Shown: piece after piece, positions 1 through 6,945 of the stretch | Layout: the number at the start of each line of letters is the position of its first letter | How positions within the stretch are numbered: the first letter of the stretch is position 1 | Source of the DNA: an uncultured Frankineae bacterium | GTDB taxonomy: Bacteria; Actinomycetota; Actinomycetes; Mycobacteriales; SCTD01 | Direction: 5' to 3' | DNA length: 23,983 nt | Assembly (NCBI GenBank): GCA_902805805.1 | Contig: CADCUE010000259.1 | Span: forward strand, 1 to 23,983 | The notes under the pieces: model-generated | What the model was told of the DNA's origin: nothing | The model's database searches: none | The model's input: the letters and a program-made list of their open reading frames with translations, nothing else | Made by a program: the position numbers and the translations under genes

Positions 1-183
1 CGTCCCGGGCCGGTCGAGCAGCGCGGCGCCGGTCGCGGCGCCGCCGGGGACGGTGAGCCGGCCACGCAACGCGAGCCCGCGGGCGTGGATGACGCGCTCG
101 CCGCGCACCAGCGACAGCGCACGGACCGCGCCTGCGCCGACACGGAGCAGGGGAGAAGAGGCGGTTGGGGGCAGGGTCAGCAC
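1..183 (-). CDS. N-terminal fragment of a catalase-fold-like protein (often annotated phosphodiesterase), cut by window edge
   Basis: The first 61 codons of a minus-strand gene are visible; the rest lies beyond the left edge. The readable protein has a short variable N-terminus, then RGERVIHARGLALRGRL at about residues 28-44 and a TVPGG...TGAALLDRPG segment. This resembles the start of a family of catalase-related actinobacterial proteins that databases often label phosphodiesterase, without firm biochemical support. I chose the GTG at 183-181 because it gives a plausible short leader. The frame stays open upstream of it, so the true start could lie further upstream. The gene diverges from the acyl-CoA dehydrogenase. 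The family assignment rests on memory of sequence style and is tentative; that it is a real coding region is more secure, from codon bias and the open frame to the edge. Confidence 0.5.
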   Translation of the reverse strand, partial: MLTLPPTASSPLLRVGAGAVRALSLVRGERVIHARGLALRGRLTVPGGAATGAALLDRPGT

Positions 184-211
184 GTCGAGACGACTACCCC
201 GTCGGCGGTGA

Positions 212-239
212 CGTGAGCCCCGGCGAGAGCAGTCTCACG
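212..239. promoter_or_regulatory. Nested inverted repeat in divergent intergenic region
   Basis: CGTGAG and CTCACG form a 6-bp inverted repeat 16 bases apart. Inside it GAGA-gcag-TCTC forms a second, tighter one. It lies between the divergent gene at 183 and the dehydrogenase at 350, where a repressor site would be expected. A GACACT at 274-279 is a weak candidate -10 element for the dehydrogenase. No regulator gene is adjacent, so the role is a guess. Confidence 0.25.
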
Positions 240-349
240 CCGCTCCCGGTGGCAGCGGCCGAGCGCGGGGTGGGACACTGCTGCAACTTCCTGGGCGGCC
301 GCGCGCGCGGAGCTCCGCCTCACGAACCGCCGTACGACAGGAGCGCGAC

Positions 350-1552
350 ATGGGACGTCTGGCCGCCACCGAGGGCCTCACCGAGGTGCAGCAGGAGATC
401 CTCTCCACCGTCCGCAGCTTCGTGGAGAAGGAGATCCTCCCCTACGCCACGGACCTCGAGCACAAGGACGAGTTCCCCGAGGCCATCGTCGAGGGCATGA
501 AGGAGATGGGGCTGTTCGGCCTCATGATCCCGGAGGAGTACGGCGGGCTCGGCGAGTCGCTGCTCACCTACGCCCTGGTCGTCGAGCAGATCGCCCGCGG
601 CTGGATGAGCGTCTCCGGCGTCATCAACACCCACTTCATCGTGGCCTACATGCTCAAGCAGCACGGGACGCAGGAGCAGAAGGACCGGCTGCTGCCGCTC
701 ATGGCGACCGGCGAGCTGCGCGGCGGCTTCTCGATGTCCGAGCCCGAGTGCGGCTCCGACGTCGCGGCCATCAAGAGCCGCGCGGTGCGCGACGGCGACG
801 ACTACGTCCTCGACGGCCAGAAGATGTGGCTGACGAACGGCGCGCGCGCCGGCCTGATCGCCACGCTGGTCAAGACCGACGAGGGCGCCGACTCGGTCTA
901 CAAGAACATGACGACGTTCCTGATCGAGAAGGAGCCCGGCTTCGGCCAGACCGCCCAGGGGATCACCATCCCCGGCAAGATCGAGAAGATGGGCTACAAG
1001 GGCGTCGAGACCACCGAGATGGTCATGGAGGGCGCGCGCGTCCCCGCCTCGTCGATCCTCGGCGGCGAGGACGGCAAGGGCAAGGGCTTCTACCAGATGA
1101 TGGACGGCGTCGAGGTCGGCCGCGTCAACGTCGCCGCCCGCGCCTGCGGCATCTCGATCCGCGCCTTCGAGCTCGCCATCGCCTACGCCCAGCAGCGCGT
1201 CACCTTCGGCAAGCCGATCGCCCAGCACCAGGCGATCCAGTTCAAGCTGGCCGAGATGGCGACCAAGGTCGAGGCCGCCCACCTGCTCATGGTCAACGCG
1301 GCCCGCATGAAGGACGCCGGCCAGCGCAACGACGTCGAGGCCGGCATGGCCAAGCTGCTCGCCAGCGAGTACTGCGCCGAGGTCACCCAGGAGTCGTTCC
1401 GCATCCACGGCGGCTACGGCTACTCCAAGGAGTACGAGATCGAGCGGCTCATGCGCGAGGCGCCGTTCCTGCTCATCGGCGAGGGCACCAGCGAGATCCA
1501 GAAGACGATCATCTCGCGCGGCCTGCTCAAGGAGTACCAGCTCCGCGGCTGA
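350..1552 (+). CDS. Acyl-CoA dehydrogenase
   Basis: A 400-residue protein, the normal length for a soluble FAD-dependent acyl-CoA dehydrogenase, which catalyses alpha,beta-desaturation of acyl-CoA thioesters in fatty-acid or branched-chain amino-acid breakdown. The N-terminal helical domain spans about 1-120. The flavin/substrate signature FSMSEPECGSD is at about 127-137 and KMWLTNG at 158-164, with the beta domain following. The C-terminal helical domain starts near 250 and includes QQRVTFGKPIAQHQ (281-294) and FRIHGGYGYSKEYEIERLMRE (350-370). The catalytic base is Glu378 in IGEGTSEIQ, so the enzyme should be active. The ATG is preceded by CAGGAG at 338-343 with good spacing. It stands alone on plus, converging on an FMN reductase 14 bp downstream. 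Substrate chain length cannot be read from sequence alone. A MaoC hydratase-like gene at 6946 could act on similar CoA esters but is not in the same operon. Confidence 0.95.
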   Translation: MGRLAATEGLTEVQQEILSTVRSFVEKEILPYATDLEHKDEFPEAIVEGMKEMGLFGLMIPEEYGGLGESLLTYALVVEQIARGWMSVSGVINTHFIVAYMLKQHGTQEQKDRLLPLMATGELRGGFSMSEPECGSDVAAIKSRAVRDGDDYVLDGQKMWLTNGARAGLIATLVKTDEGADSVYKNMTTFLIEKEPGFGQTAQGITIPGKIEKMGYKGVETTEMVMEGARVPASSILGGEDGKGKGFYQMMDGVEVGRVNVAARACGISIRAFELAIAYAQQRVTFGKPIAQHQAIQFKLAEMATKVEAAHLLMVNAARMKDAGQRNDVEAGMAKLLASEYCAEVTQESFRIHGGYGYSKEYEIERLMREAPFLLIGEGTSEIQKTIISRGLLKEYQLRG

Positions 1553-1566
1553 GGTACGGACTGCCG

Positions 1567-2091
1567 TCAGGCGGCGCGGGCGGCCGGCGCGAGAGCCTCG
1601 GCGAGGACCTGGGCGACCTGCTCGACGACCTCGTCGACGCTGCCGTCCTGGAGCCGCTCGTGGACGGCGTCGACCGTCACGGGCGCACCCGCGACGAGGG
1701 CGCCGGCGTTGCCGAGCACGGTGCGGAGCGCGACGACCGCCCGAGCGCCGCCGACACCTCCGGGAGAGGCCGCCACGGCGACGACCGGCTTGCCCCGCAG
1801 GGCGCCGGCGCCGTACGGCCGGGACAGCCAGTCGACGGCGTTGCCGAGCAGGCCCGGGATGGTCCCGTTGTACTCGGGCGTGACGACGACGACGGCGTCC
1901 GCACCGGCGACCTGGGCGCGCAGCTGCTCGACCTCTCCGGGCGGCGCCGGCTCGAGGTCCTGGTCGAAGTACGGGAGCGTGGTCAGGCGGGGGCCGAGCA
2001 GTCCGCCGTCGAGGCCCTCGGCGAGGGCCGCGCCCAGCTGGCGGGTGTAGGCGTCGCGGCGGGCGGAGCCGGTCAGGACGAGGACGTTCAC
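1567..2091 (-). CDS. NADPH-dependent FMN reductase family flavoprotein
   Basis: This 174-residue protein has the flavodoxin-like fold signature of NADPH-dependent FMN reductases and azoreductases. The phosphate-binding loop is LTGSARRDAYTRQL (residues 6-19), and the flavin-binding stretch TPEYNGTIPGLLGNAVDW is typical of the family. Members reduce FMN, quinones, azo dyes or chromate with NAD(P)H in the cytoplasm and often serve redox-stress defence. The start is GTG, with GGAGG at 2101-2097 on the minus strand and a five-base spacer. It converges on the dehydrogenase and diverges from the SUFU-domain gene. The region upstream holds three TTGAC-type half-sites that could bind a redox-responsive regulator, but no regulator gene is adjacent. 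The physiological substrate is unknown. Confidence 0.92.
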   Translation of the reverse strand: MNVLVLTGSARRDAYTRQLGAALAEGLDGGLLGPRLTTLPYFDQDLEPAPPGEVEQLRAQVAGADAVVVVTPEYNGTIPGLLGNAVDWLSRPYGAGALRGKPVVAVAASPGGVGGARAVVALRTVLGNAGALVAGAPVTVDAVHERLQDGSVDEVVEQVAQVLAEALAPAARAA

Positions 2092-2123
2092 GGGGACCTC
2101 CGGAGGCAGTGGTGTTCACGGGA

Positions 2124-2146
2124 GTCAACGTGGTTGATCTGTCAAC
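2124..2146. promoter_or_regulatory. Candidate operator: three TTGAC/GTCAA half-sites
   Basis: GTCAAC (2124-2129), GTTGAT (2133-2138) and GTCAAC (2141-2146) lie within 23 bases. The first two form an imperfect inverted repeat around GTG; the third repeats the first in direct orientation. The block is notably AT-richer than its surroundings. On the minus strand it contains TTGACA, so it may also include a -35 element for the FMN reductase. It sits 33 bp upstream of that gene's start and 57 bp upstream of the SUFU gene. Confidence 0.4.
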
Positions 2147-2190
2147 ATTCCGGCGAGCTTCGTGACGACGGCCACGGGGGCAGGCCTGCC

Positions 2191-2196
2191 TAGGCT
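2191..2196 (+). promoter_or_regulatory. -10 element (TAGGCT) for an apparently leaderless transcript
   Basis: TAGGCT fits the actinobacterial -10 pattern TANNNT and ends six bases before the GTG at 2203. That places the expected transcription start on or next to the start codon. There is no Shine-Dalgarno sequence upstream of this GTG, which supports a leaderless mRNA. Confidence 0.4.
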
Positions 2197-2202
2197 GTCG
2201 CC

Positions 2203-2799
2203 GTGGCGCTGGACCCCGACTCCGTCCTGCTGCAGGTCGAGGCGCACCTGCTGACGGTGCTCGGGCAGGACAGCGGCCGCGCCGGGGTGAGCTTCCTCGG
2301 CGCCGAGCGGATCGACGTCCTGCGCTTCGGCCCCGATCCCGACGGGCTGGTCCGCTACGCCACCCTCGGCATGTCCCGGTCGCCGATGGGCGACCCGGGC
2401 GCGCTCGTCGTCCTGGAGGACGGGCCGCGCGCCGAGTTGCTGCTCAGCGTGGTCGACCGGCACGACAGCGTCCTGCGGCGCCTGGCGGTGCTGGCCGCGA
2501 GCCCGGCCGTCGAGGGCGTGGTGCTCGTCCCCGGGGCCGGGCTCGACCTCGGCGAGCCCCTGTGGGACGGCGCCGCCTTCCACGCCGTGCTCGTCGGCGC
2601 ACCGGGCGGGCACGTGCCCGACCTGGTCCTGGACGCCGACCACGAGCCCGTCCGCTTCCTCCCGCTGCTGCCGATGACGCCCCACGAGGCGGCCTGGAAG
2701 CGGGTGCACGGGTCGGCGGCGCTGGAGCAGCGCTGGCTGGAGACCGGCACGGACCTGCGCGACCCCCGACGGGCCGAGGTGGACCTCCGCTCGCCCTGA
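2203..2799 (+). CDS. SUFU (suppressor of fused) domain protein
   Basis: A 198-residue cytoplasmic protein matching the bacterial suppressor-of-fused family in size and layout. There is an N-terminal helix (about 6-20), then RIDVLRFGPDPDGLVRYATLGMS (36-58) and a central beta-rich core. A conserved FLPLLPMTPHEAAWKR segment (about 152-167) follows, with helices ending near residue 185. The role of single bacterial SUFU proteins is unknown; in some species relatives act as immunity proteins for polymorphic toxins, but no toxin is next to this one. The GTG start is chosen because the conserved block begins soon after it and a TANNNT box lies six bases upstream, with no ribosome-binding site. The likely transcript is monocistronic; a hairpin lies 67 bp past the stop. 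Confidence 0.85.
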   Translation: MALDPDSVLLQVEAHLLTVLGQDSGRAGVSFLGAERIDVLRFGPDPDGLVRYATLGMSRSPMGDPGALVVLEDGPRAELLLSVVDRHDSVLRRLAVLAASPAVEGVVLVPGAGLDLGEPLWDGAAFHAVLVGAPGGHVPDLVLDADHEPVRFLPLLPMTPHEAAWKRVHGSAALEQRWLETGTDLRDPRRAEVDLRSP

Positions 2800-2865
2800 C
2801 GGCGGCGCCCGGACGACCTCAAGGTGCGCGGTCGCCCTGCCGAGACAGCAGGAGTCCGCCGACGC

Positions 2866-2883
2866 GGCACCTGCCGAGGTGCC
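2866..2883 (+). terminator. Perfect 7-bp hairpin GGCACCT-GCCG-AGGTGCC
   Basis: A perfect seven-base-pair stem with a four-base loop lies between the SUFU gene and the small repeat protein. It may end SUFU transcription. It could equally be 5'-UTR structure for the repeat protein, whose GTG is 57 bases on. There is no T-run, as is usual in such GC-rich genomes. Confidence 0.4.
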
Positions 2884-2939
2884 ACGAGTGCGGCGCCCGC
2901 CCATGTCCGAGGGCACCCGTGCCTGACCGAGGAGAGCCC

Positions 2940-3203
2940 GTGTCACTGCCAGCCCGCCCGTCCCGTCGTACCGCCGTGCTCACCGCAGTCCTCGCCACCG
3001 GCATCGCCCTCGTCGTCAGCGCGGCACCGGCTGTCGGCGCCACGCTGGCCGGCGGCACGCTCAAGGACCGGCCCGCCAAGGGCGGGAGCCTCGACGGCGG
3101 GAGCCTGAACGGCGGGAGCCTGAACGGCGGGAGCCTGAACGGCGGGAGCCTGAACGGCGGGAGCCTGAACGGCGGGAGCCTCAACGGCGGCAGCCTCAAC
3201 TAG
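2940..3203 (+). CDS. Small predicted secreted protein of GGSL(N/D) pentapeptide repeats
   Basis: The gene encodes 87 residues starting at a GTG preceded by GAGGAGAG (2929-2936). Residues 1-34 form a convincing signal peptide: basic RPSRR at 6-10, a hydrophobic core at about 11-30, and likely cleavage after AVGA (34). The mature part is about 53 residues: GGTLK (38-42), a short KDRPAK linker, one GGSLD (48-52) and seven GGSLN units (53-87) running to the stop. Read in the register G-S-L-N-G, each unit has a small residue at i-2 and Leu at i, resembling a minimal pentapeptide-repeat beta-helix. Eight units would make two coils. I do not recognise a named family and assign no function. A perfect hairpin follows the stop, and a c-di-GMP enzyme begins 63 bp downstream on the same strand, so a surface or matrix role is possible but inferred. 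The antisense strand is also open here (Arg-Leu-Pro-Pro repeats) but has no start signal or export logic. Confidence 0.75.
   Translation: MSLPARPSRRTAVLTAVLATGIALVVSAAPAVGATLAGGTLKDRPAKGGSLDGGSLNGGSLNGGSLNGGSLNGGSLNGGSLNGGSLN
3081..3200 (+). repeat. Tandem 15-bp repeat, 8 units, in-frame
   Basis: Eight 15-bp units run head to tail. Five consecutive copies (3096-3170) are identical (GGCGGGAGCCTGAAC). The first ends CTCGAC, the seventh has CTCAAC and the eighth GGCGGCAGCCTCAAC. Because the unit is a multiple of three, copy-number change would lengthen or shorten the protein without a frameshift. The identical inner copies suggest recent expansion or homogenisation. Confidence 0.95.
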
Positions 3204-3213
3204 TCCGCGGCGT

Positions 3214-3240
3214 CCCCTCGGCCGCTCGCCGGCCGAGGGG
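3214..3240 (+). terminator. Hairpin terminator, perfect 10-bp stem
   Basis: CCCCTCGGCC (3214-3223) pairs perfectly with GGCCGAGGGG (3231-3240) around a seven-base loop, starting 11 bases after the repeat protein's stop. There is no T-run. It ends 26 bases before the next start codon, so it may terminate or attenuate read-through into the c-di-GMP gene. Confidence 0.6.
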
Positions 3241-3266
3241 AGGCCCGGCACGACAGGAGGTGCGCC

Positions 3267-5813
3267 ATGGACCCGCGAGCCCCGTCCGAGACGACGCCAG
3301 GGCGTCGGCTCGCCCCGCTGACCGCCCTGCTCGCCCTGTGTGCGGTCTTCGGCTGGGCGGTCGTCGTGCCGGTCACCACCGCAACGGGCGTGACCGCTCC
3401 GTGGTTTCCCGCACCTGCACCGGACACCTTCCTGACCTGGGCCTGCCTGCTCGTGGCGTTCGTGGTCGCGGAGAGCACCCAGCTGCACGTGGAGCTGCGC
3501 CGCCAGACCGTGTCGCTCAGCCTCAGCGAGCTGCCCCTCGTGCTGGGGCTGTTCCTGGTCGACCCGCTGGCGCTGCTGCTCGTCCGGCTCGGCGGGAGCC
3601 TGCTCGTCGCGGCCTGGCGCCGGCCCCGCCTGTTCAAGACCGCCTTCAACACCGTGCTGTTCACCCTCGAGGTCGCCCTCGCGGTGAGCCTGTTCAGCCT
3701 CGTCCGCGGCGCCTCCGACGGCGGCCCTCAGGCCTGGGCGGCGGCGTACGCCGCGACCGTGTCGGTCACCGTGGTGACCGGCGCGCTGCTGGTCCTCGCC
3801 GTCGTCCGCCTGCAGGGGGCCGTCCCCCGCTCCGACGTCCTCGTGTGGCTGGCCCCTCTCGTCGTCAGCGCGCTGCTCACCACGTCCGCGGCCCTGCTCG
3901 CCCTGCTGGTGCTGGCCGCCGACTCCCGCGCCCTCCCCCTGCTCGTGCTGCTGGCGCTGCTGCTCGTCGGCGGCTACCGCGCGTACGGCCGGCTGCTGCG
4001 GCGCCACTCGACCCTCGAGCTGGTGCAGGCCTTCACCGCCGCCATGGGCGCCGGCGGCACCGCGGACACCTTGCTGTCGCAGGCCCTGCGGCACACCCGC
4101 ACGCTGCTCGCGGCGGACTGCGCCGAGGTCGTCGTGCTGGCCGGACCCGACCTCGGGCCGGCCCGCGGGCTGCGGCAGTGCGGCGAGACGAGGTGCAGGG
4201 CCGACGTGGCGGCTCCCTCCGACCTGGTCGCCGACGTGCTGGCCGGCCGCGGCTCGAGGCGGGTCGTCCGCGGCACGCAGGACCCGCAGGAGCGGGTGTG
4301 GCTCGCCGCGGCAGGGGTGCGGGACGCCCTCCTCGTCCCCGTGACCGGACCGGACGGCGTCGTGGGAGCCCTGGTCGTCAGCCAGCGGCTCGGCGAGACC
4401 TCGTCGTTCACGGGCGCCGACCTGACGCTGCTCGAGATGGTGGCGGCGCACCTCGAGATCGCCCTGCGCAGCGCCCAGCTGGTCGAGCGGCTCCGCGACG
4501 AGGCCACGCACGACACGCTGACCGGCCTGCCCAACCGCGCGCTGTTCCACGAGCGGCTCGACGACGCCCTCGACCGCCGTGCCCGCGGGCAGTCCTTCGG
4601 GGTCCTGCTCATGGATCTCGACGGCTTCAAGGAGGTCAACGACACCCTGGGTCACGAGAGCGGTGACGAGGTGCTCGTCGAGGTCGCCGCCCGCCTCACC
4701 GCGGCCCTGCCCCCCGGTGTGACGGTGGCTCGTCTCGGCGGCGACGAGTTCGCGCTGCTGGTCCCGGGCGAGGACGACCCGGAGGGTGGCGCGCAGACCG
4801 CCGCCCGCGTGCACCGGGCCCTGCGCTCGCCGGTCGTCGTGGGCGACGTGGAGCTCGAGATCCGGGCGTCCGTCGGTGTCGCCGTGTGCCCCGACCACGG
4901 CGACGACGGCTCGGTGCTGCTGCGGCACGCGGACGTGGCGATGTACGCCGCCAAGGGCGCGCAGGAGCCGGTCCGCTTCTACAGCCCGGCCATCGACCGC
5001 TCCAACCCGCGCCGCCTGGCCCTGGTCAACGACCTCCGCACGGCCGTCGAGACGGGGCAGCTGACGTGCCACTACCAGCCCAAGGTCCGCGTGGCGGACG
5101 CCTCCGTCACCGGCGTCGAGGCACTGGTGCGCTGGCAGCACCCGACGCTCGGCAACGTCGTGCCCGACGACTTCATCCCGATCGCCGAGCACACCGGTCT
5201 CATCGTGCCGCTGACGTCGCTGGTCCTGCGCACCGCGCTCGAGCACTGCGCCCAGTGGGCCGACGCCGGACACGTCCTCGAGGTCGCGGTCAACGTGTCC
5301 CCCCGGGCGCTGCTCGCCCCGGACTTCGTCCTCGAGGTCGCGGAGGTCCTCGCCCGGACGGACGTGCCCGCGCACCGCCTCACGCTGGAGATCACCGAGA
5401 GCAGCGTCATGCACGACCCGCGCCGCGCCACGGCCGTCCTCGACGCGCTGCACGCGCTCGGGACCACCCTGTCCGTCGACGACTTCGGCACCGGCTACAG
5501 CTCGCTGGCCTACCTGCAGAAGCTGCCCGTCCACGAGGTGAAGATCGACCGCAGCTTCGTGTCGGACCTCGCGACGGACGAGGGCGACGTCGCCATCGTG
5601 CGGGCCATCGTCGACCTCGGGCACAACCTCGGACTGCGCGTCGCGGCCGAGGGCGTCGAGGACGCCCGCAGCCTCGGCGTGCTGCAGGAGCTCGGCTGCG
5701 ACACCGCCCAGGGCTACCTGATCAGCCGCCCGCTGCCGCACGACCGCCTGCTCGCCTGGCTCGGGCGGCCCGCCGGCGTCATCCCGGGGCCCCGGCTGGT
5801 CGCCCTCGGCTGA
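3267..5813 (+). CDS. Membrane GAF-GGDEF-EAL bifunctional c-di-GMP enzyme
   Basis: An 848-residue protein that makes and/or degrades the second messenger c-di-GMP. Residues 1-240 hold about six or seven membrane segments (near 15-40, 55-72, 88-106, 128-146, 158-181, 192-217, 221-240). A GAF-like sensor spans about 250-405. The GGDEF domain starts at HDTLTGLPNR (415-424) and has an intact GGDEF at 491-495. The inhibitory RxxD site expected just upstream reads PPGV, so product feedback is probably absent. The EAL domain (about 580-840) has EAL at 618-620, Asn676, Glu708, Asp738-Asp739 in DDFGTGYSS, Lys759, Glu795 and Gln815, the full metal and catalytic set, so phosphodiesterase activity is likely. 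The ATG has a strong AGGAGGTG (3255-3262). Which activity dominates, and what the membrane/GAF part senses, cannot be read here. It follows the GGSLN protein. Confidence 0.96.
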   Translation: MDPRAPSETTPGRRLAPLTALLALCAVFGWAVVVPVTTATGVTAPWFPAPAPDTFLTWACLLVAFVVAESTQLHVELRRQTVSLSLSELPLVLGLFLVDPLALLLVRLGGSLLVAAWRRPRLFKTAFNTVLFTLEVALAVSLFSLVRGASDGGPQAWAAAYAATVSVTVVTGALLVLAVVRLQGAVPRSDVLVWLAPLVVSALLTTSAALLALLVLAADSRALPLLVLLALLLVGGYRAYGRLLRRHSTLELVQAFTAAMGAGGTADTLLSQALRHTRTLLAADCAEVVVLAGPDLGPARGLRQCGETRCRADVAAPSDLVADVLAGRGSRRVVRGTQDPQERVWLAAAGVRDALLVPVTGPDGVVGALVVSQRLGETSSFTGADLTLLEMVAAHLEIALRSAQLVERLRDEATHDTLTGLPNRALFHERLDDALDRRARGQSFGVLLMDLDGFKEVNDTLGHESGDEVLVEVAARLTAALPPGVTVARLGGDEFALLVPGEDDPEGGAQTAARVHRALRSPVVVGDVELEIRASVGVAVCPDHGDDGSVLLRHADVAMYAAKGAQEPVRFYSPAIDRSNPRRLALVNDLRTAVETGQLTCHYQPKVRVADASVTGVEALVRWQHPTLGNVVPDDFIPIAEHTGLIVPLTSLVLRTALEHCAQWADAGHVLEVAVNVSPRALLAPDFVLEVAEVLARTDVPAHRLTLEITESSVMHDPRRATAVLDALHALGTTLSVDDFGTGYSSLAYLQKLPVHEVKIDRSFVSDLATDEGDVAIVRAIVDLGHNLGLRVAAEGVEDARSLGVLQELGCDTAQGYLISRPLPHDRLLAWLGRPAGVIPGPRLVALG

Positions 5814-5846
5814 CCGCCGCGGCCCGCGCATGGCAGCGTCGGGACG

Positions 5847-6899
5847 GTGCGCAGTCCCGAACCGCTCGTCGACCGCTTCCGCGGTCAGGCCGAGCAGTGC
5901 CGGGCGGCCGGCAGCCGACTGACCGCCGACCTGCTGCACGGAGCGGCCGACGACCTCGTCGCCGGCGGTCCGGTGGCCGACCTGCTCGCCCCGCTGGAGC
6001 AGGACCCGCCGGCCAGTGTCCCGGCGCTGCGCTTCGCCGGGGCGCTGCACCGCCTGGTCCTCGAGCGGCGCGCGCCGGCCCTCGCCGTGCACTACCCGAG
6101 CGTCGGCGGCACGCCGGGCGACGTCTGGCCCGCGGCCCGCGCGGCCGTCGCGGAGCACCGCAGCCGGCTCGAGGAGCTCGTCCGCCGCCCCGTGCAGACC
6201 AACGAGGTGGGCCGCAGCAGCGCCCTGCTGGGCGGCCTGCTCCACGTCGCCGCCGCCACCGGACTGCCGGTGCGCCTGCTCGAGGTCGGCGCCAGCGGCG
6301 GGCTGAACCTGCACGTCGACCGCTACCGGCACGAGGTCGCCGACGGCGTCGTGCTCGGTGACCCGGCCTCCCCGGTCGTCCTCGACGCCCGGTGGCACGG
6401 ACCGCTGCCGCCGCTGTCGGCGCCGCTGCGGATCGTGGAGCGCCGGGGCTGCGACCCCGCGCCGCTGGACCCGCGCAGCACCGAGGACCGGCTGACGCTC
6501 ACGTCGTACGTCTGGGCCGACCAGCTCGACCGCTTCGAGCGGCTGCGCGCCGCGCTGCAGGTGGCCGCGGCGCGACGCGAGCCGGTCGACCGCCGGACCG
6601 GCAGCGACTTCCTCGAGCGCGAGCTGCGCGAGCCGCGGGCCGGAGTCGCCACGGTCGTCTGGCACTCGGTGGTGCGGCAGTACCTCTCGGAGCTCGAGCG
6701 CGTGCGGCTGCTCGCGCTGGTCGAGCACGCCGGGGCCGCGGCCACGGTCGCCGCCCCCGTCGCGCACCTGTCCCTGGAGCCCCAGCGCGTGGGCGACGTC
6801 GAGTTCCGCTACCTCGTCAGCCTGACGACCTGGCCGGGGGCCGCCTCGCGCGTCCTCGCCGACTGCGAGGGGCACGGACCGCCGGTCACCTGGCGCTGA
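5847..6899 (+). CDS. DUF2332 family protein
   Basis: A 350-residue cytoplasmic protein of the DUF2332 family, common in actinobacteria and alphaproteobacteria and of unknown biochemical role. Visible conserved parts are QTNEVGRSSALLGGLL (about 117-132) and LLEVGASGGLNLHVDRY (144-160). The latter looks like the glycine-rich nucleotide or SAM-binding loop of a Rossmann-type methyltransferase, and WHSVVRQYL and the C-terminal sheet also fit. Methyltransferase function is inference only. The GTG start lies 33 bp after the c-di-GMP gene with only a weak GGGAC upstream, so it may be translated from a shared transcript. The next gene follows after 46 bp on the same strand. Confidence 0.9.
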   Translation: MRSPEPLVDRFRGQAEQCRAAGSRLTADLLHGAADDLVAGGPVADLLAPLEQDPPASVPALRFAGALHRLVLERRAPALAVHYPSVGGTPGDVWPAARAAVAEHRSRLEELVRRPVQTNEVGRSSALLGGLLHVAAATGLPVRLLEVGASGGLNLHVDRYRHEVADGVVLGDPASPVVLDARWHGPLPPLSAPLRIVERRGCDPAPLDPRSTEDRLTLTSYVWADQLDRFERLRAALQVAAARREPVDRRTGSDFLERELREPRAGVATVVWHSVVRQYLSELERVRLLALVEHAGAAATVAAPVAHLSLEPQRVGDVEFRYLVSLTTWPGAASRVLADCEGHGPPVTWR

Positions 6900-6945
6900 C
6901 GGACTGCCATGCTCGGGCCAGCACCCACGCCCCGGAGGAGACGAC

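Noticed and set aside
2800..2939. c-di-GMP riboswitch ahead of the GGSLN gene
   Set aside because: A simple 7-bp hairpin is present, but none of the conserved GEMM core sequence can be found.
2819..3199. Antisense Arg-Leu-Pro-Pro repeat protein
   Set aside because: It is the mirror of the GGSLN repeats; only the sense strand has a Shine-Dalgarno, signal peptide and following hairpin.
3081..3200. CRISPR array
   Set aside because: The 15-bp units are contiguous with no spacers and encode protein repeats.
2943..6875. Very long open frame on the minus strand opposite the c-di-GMP and DUF2332 genes
   Set aside because: It is antisense to genes with clear domains and has low-complexity Arg/Gly/Gln composition typical of GC-rich shadow frames.
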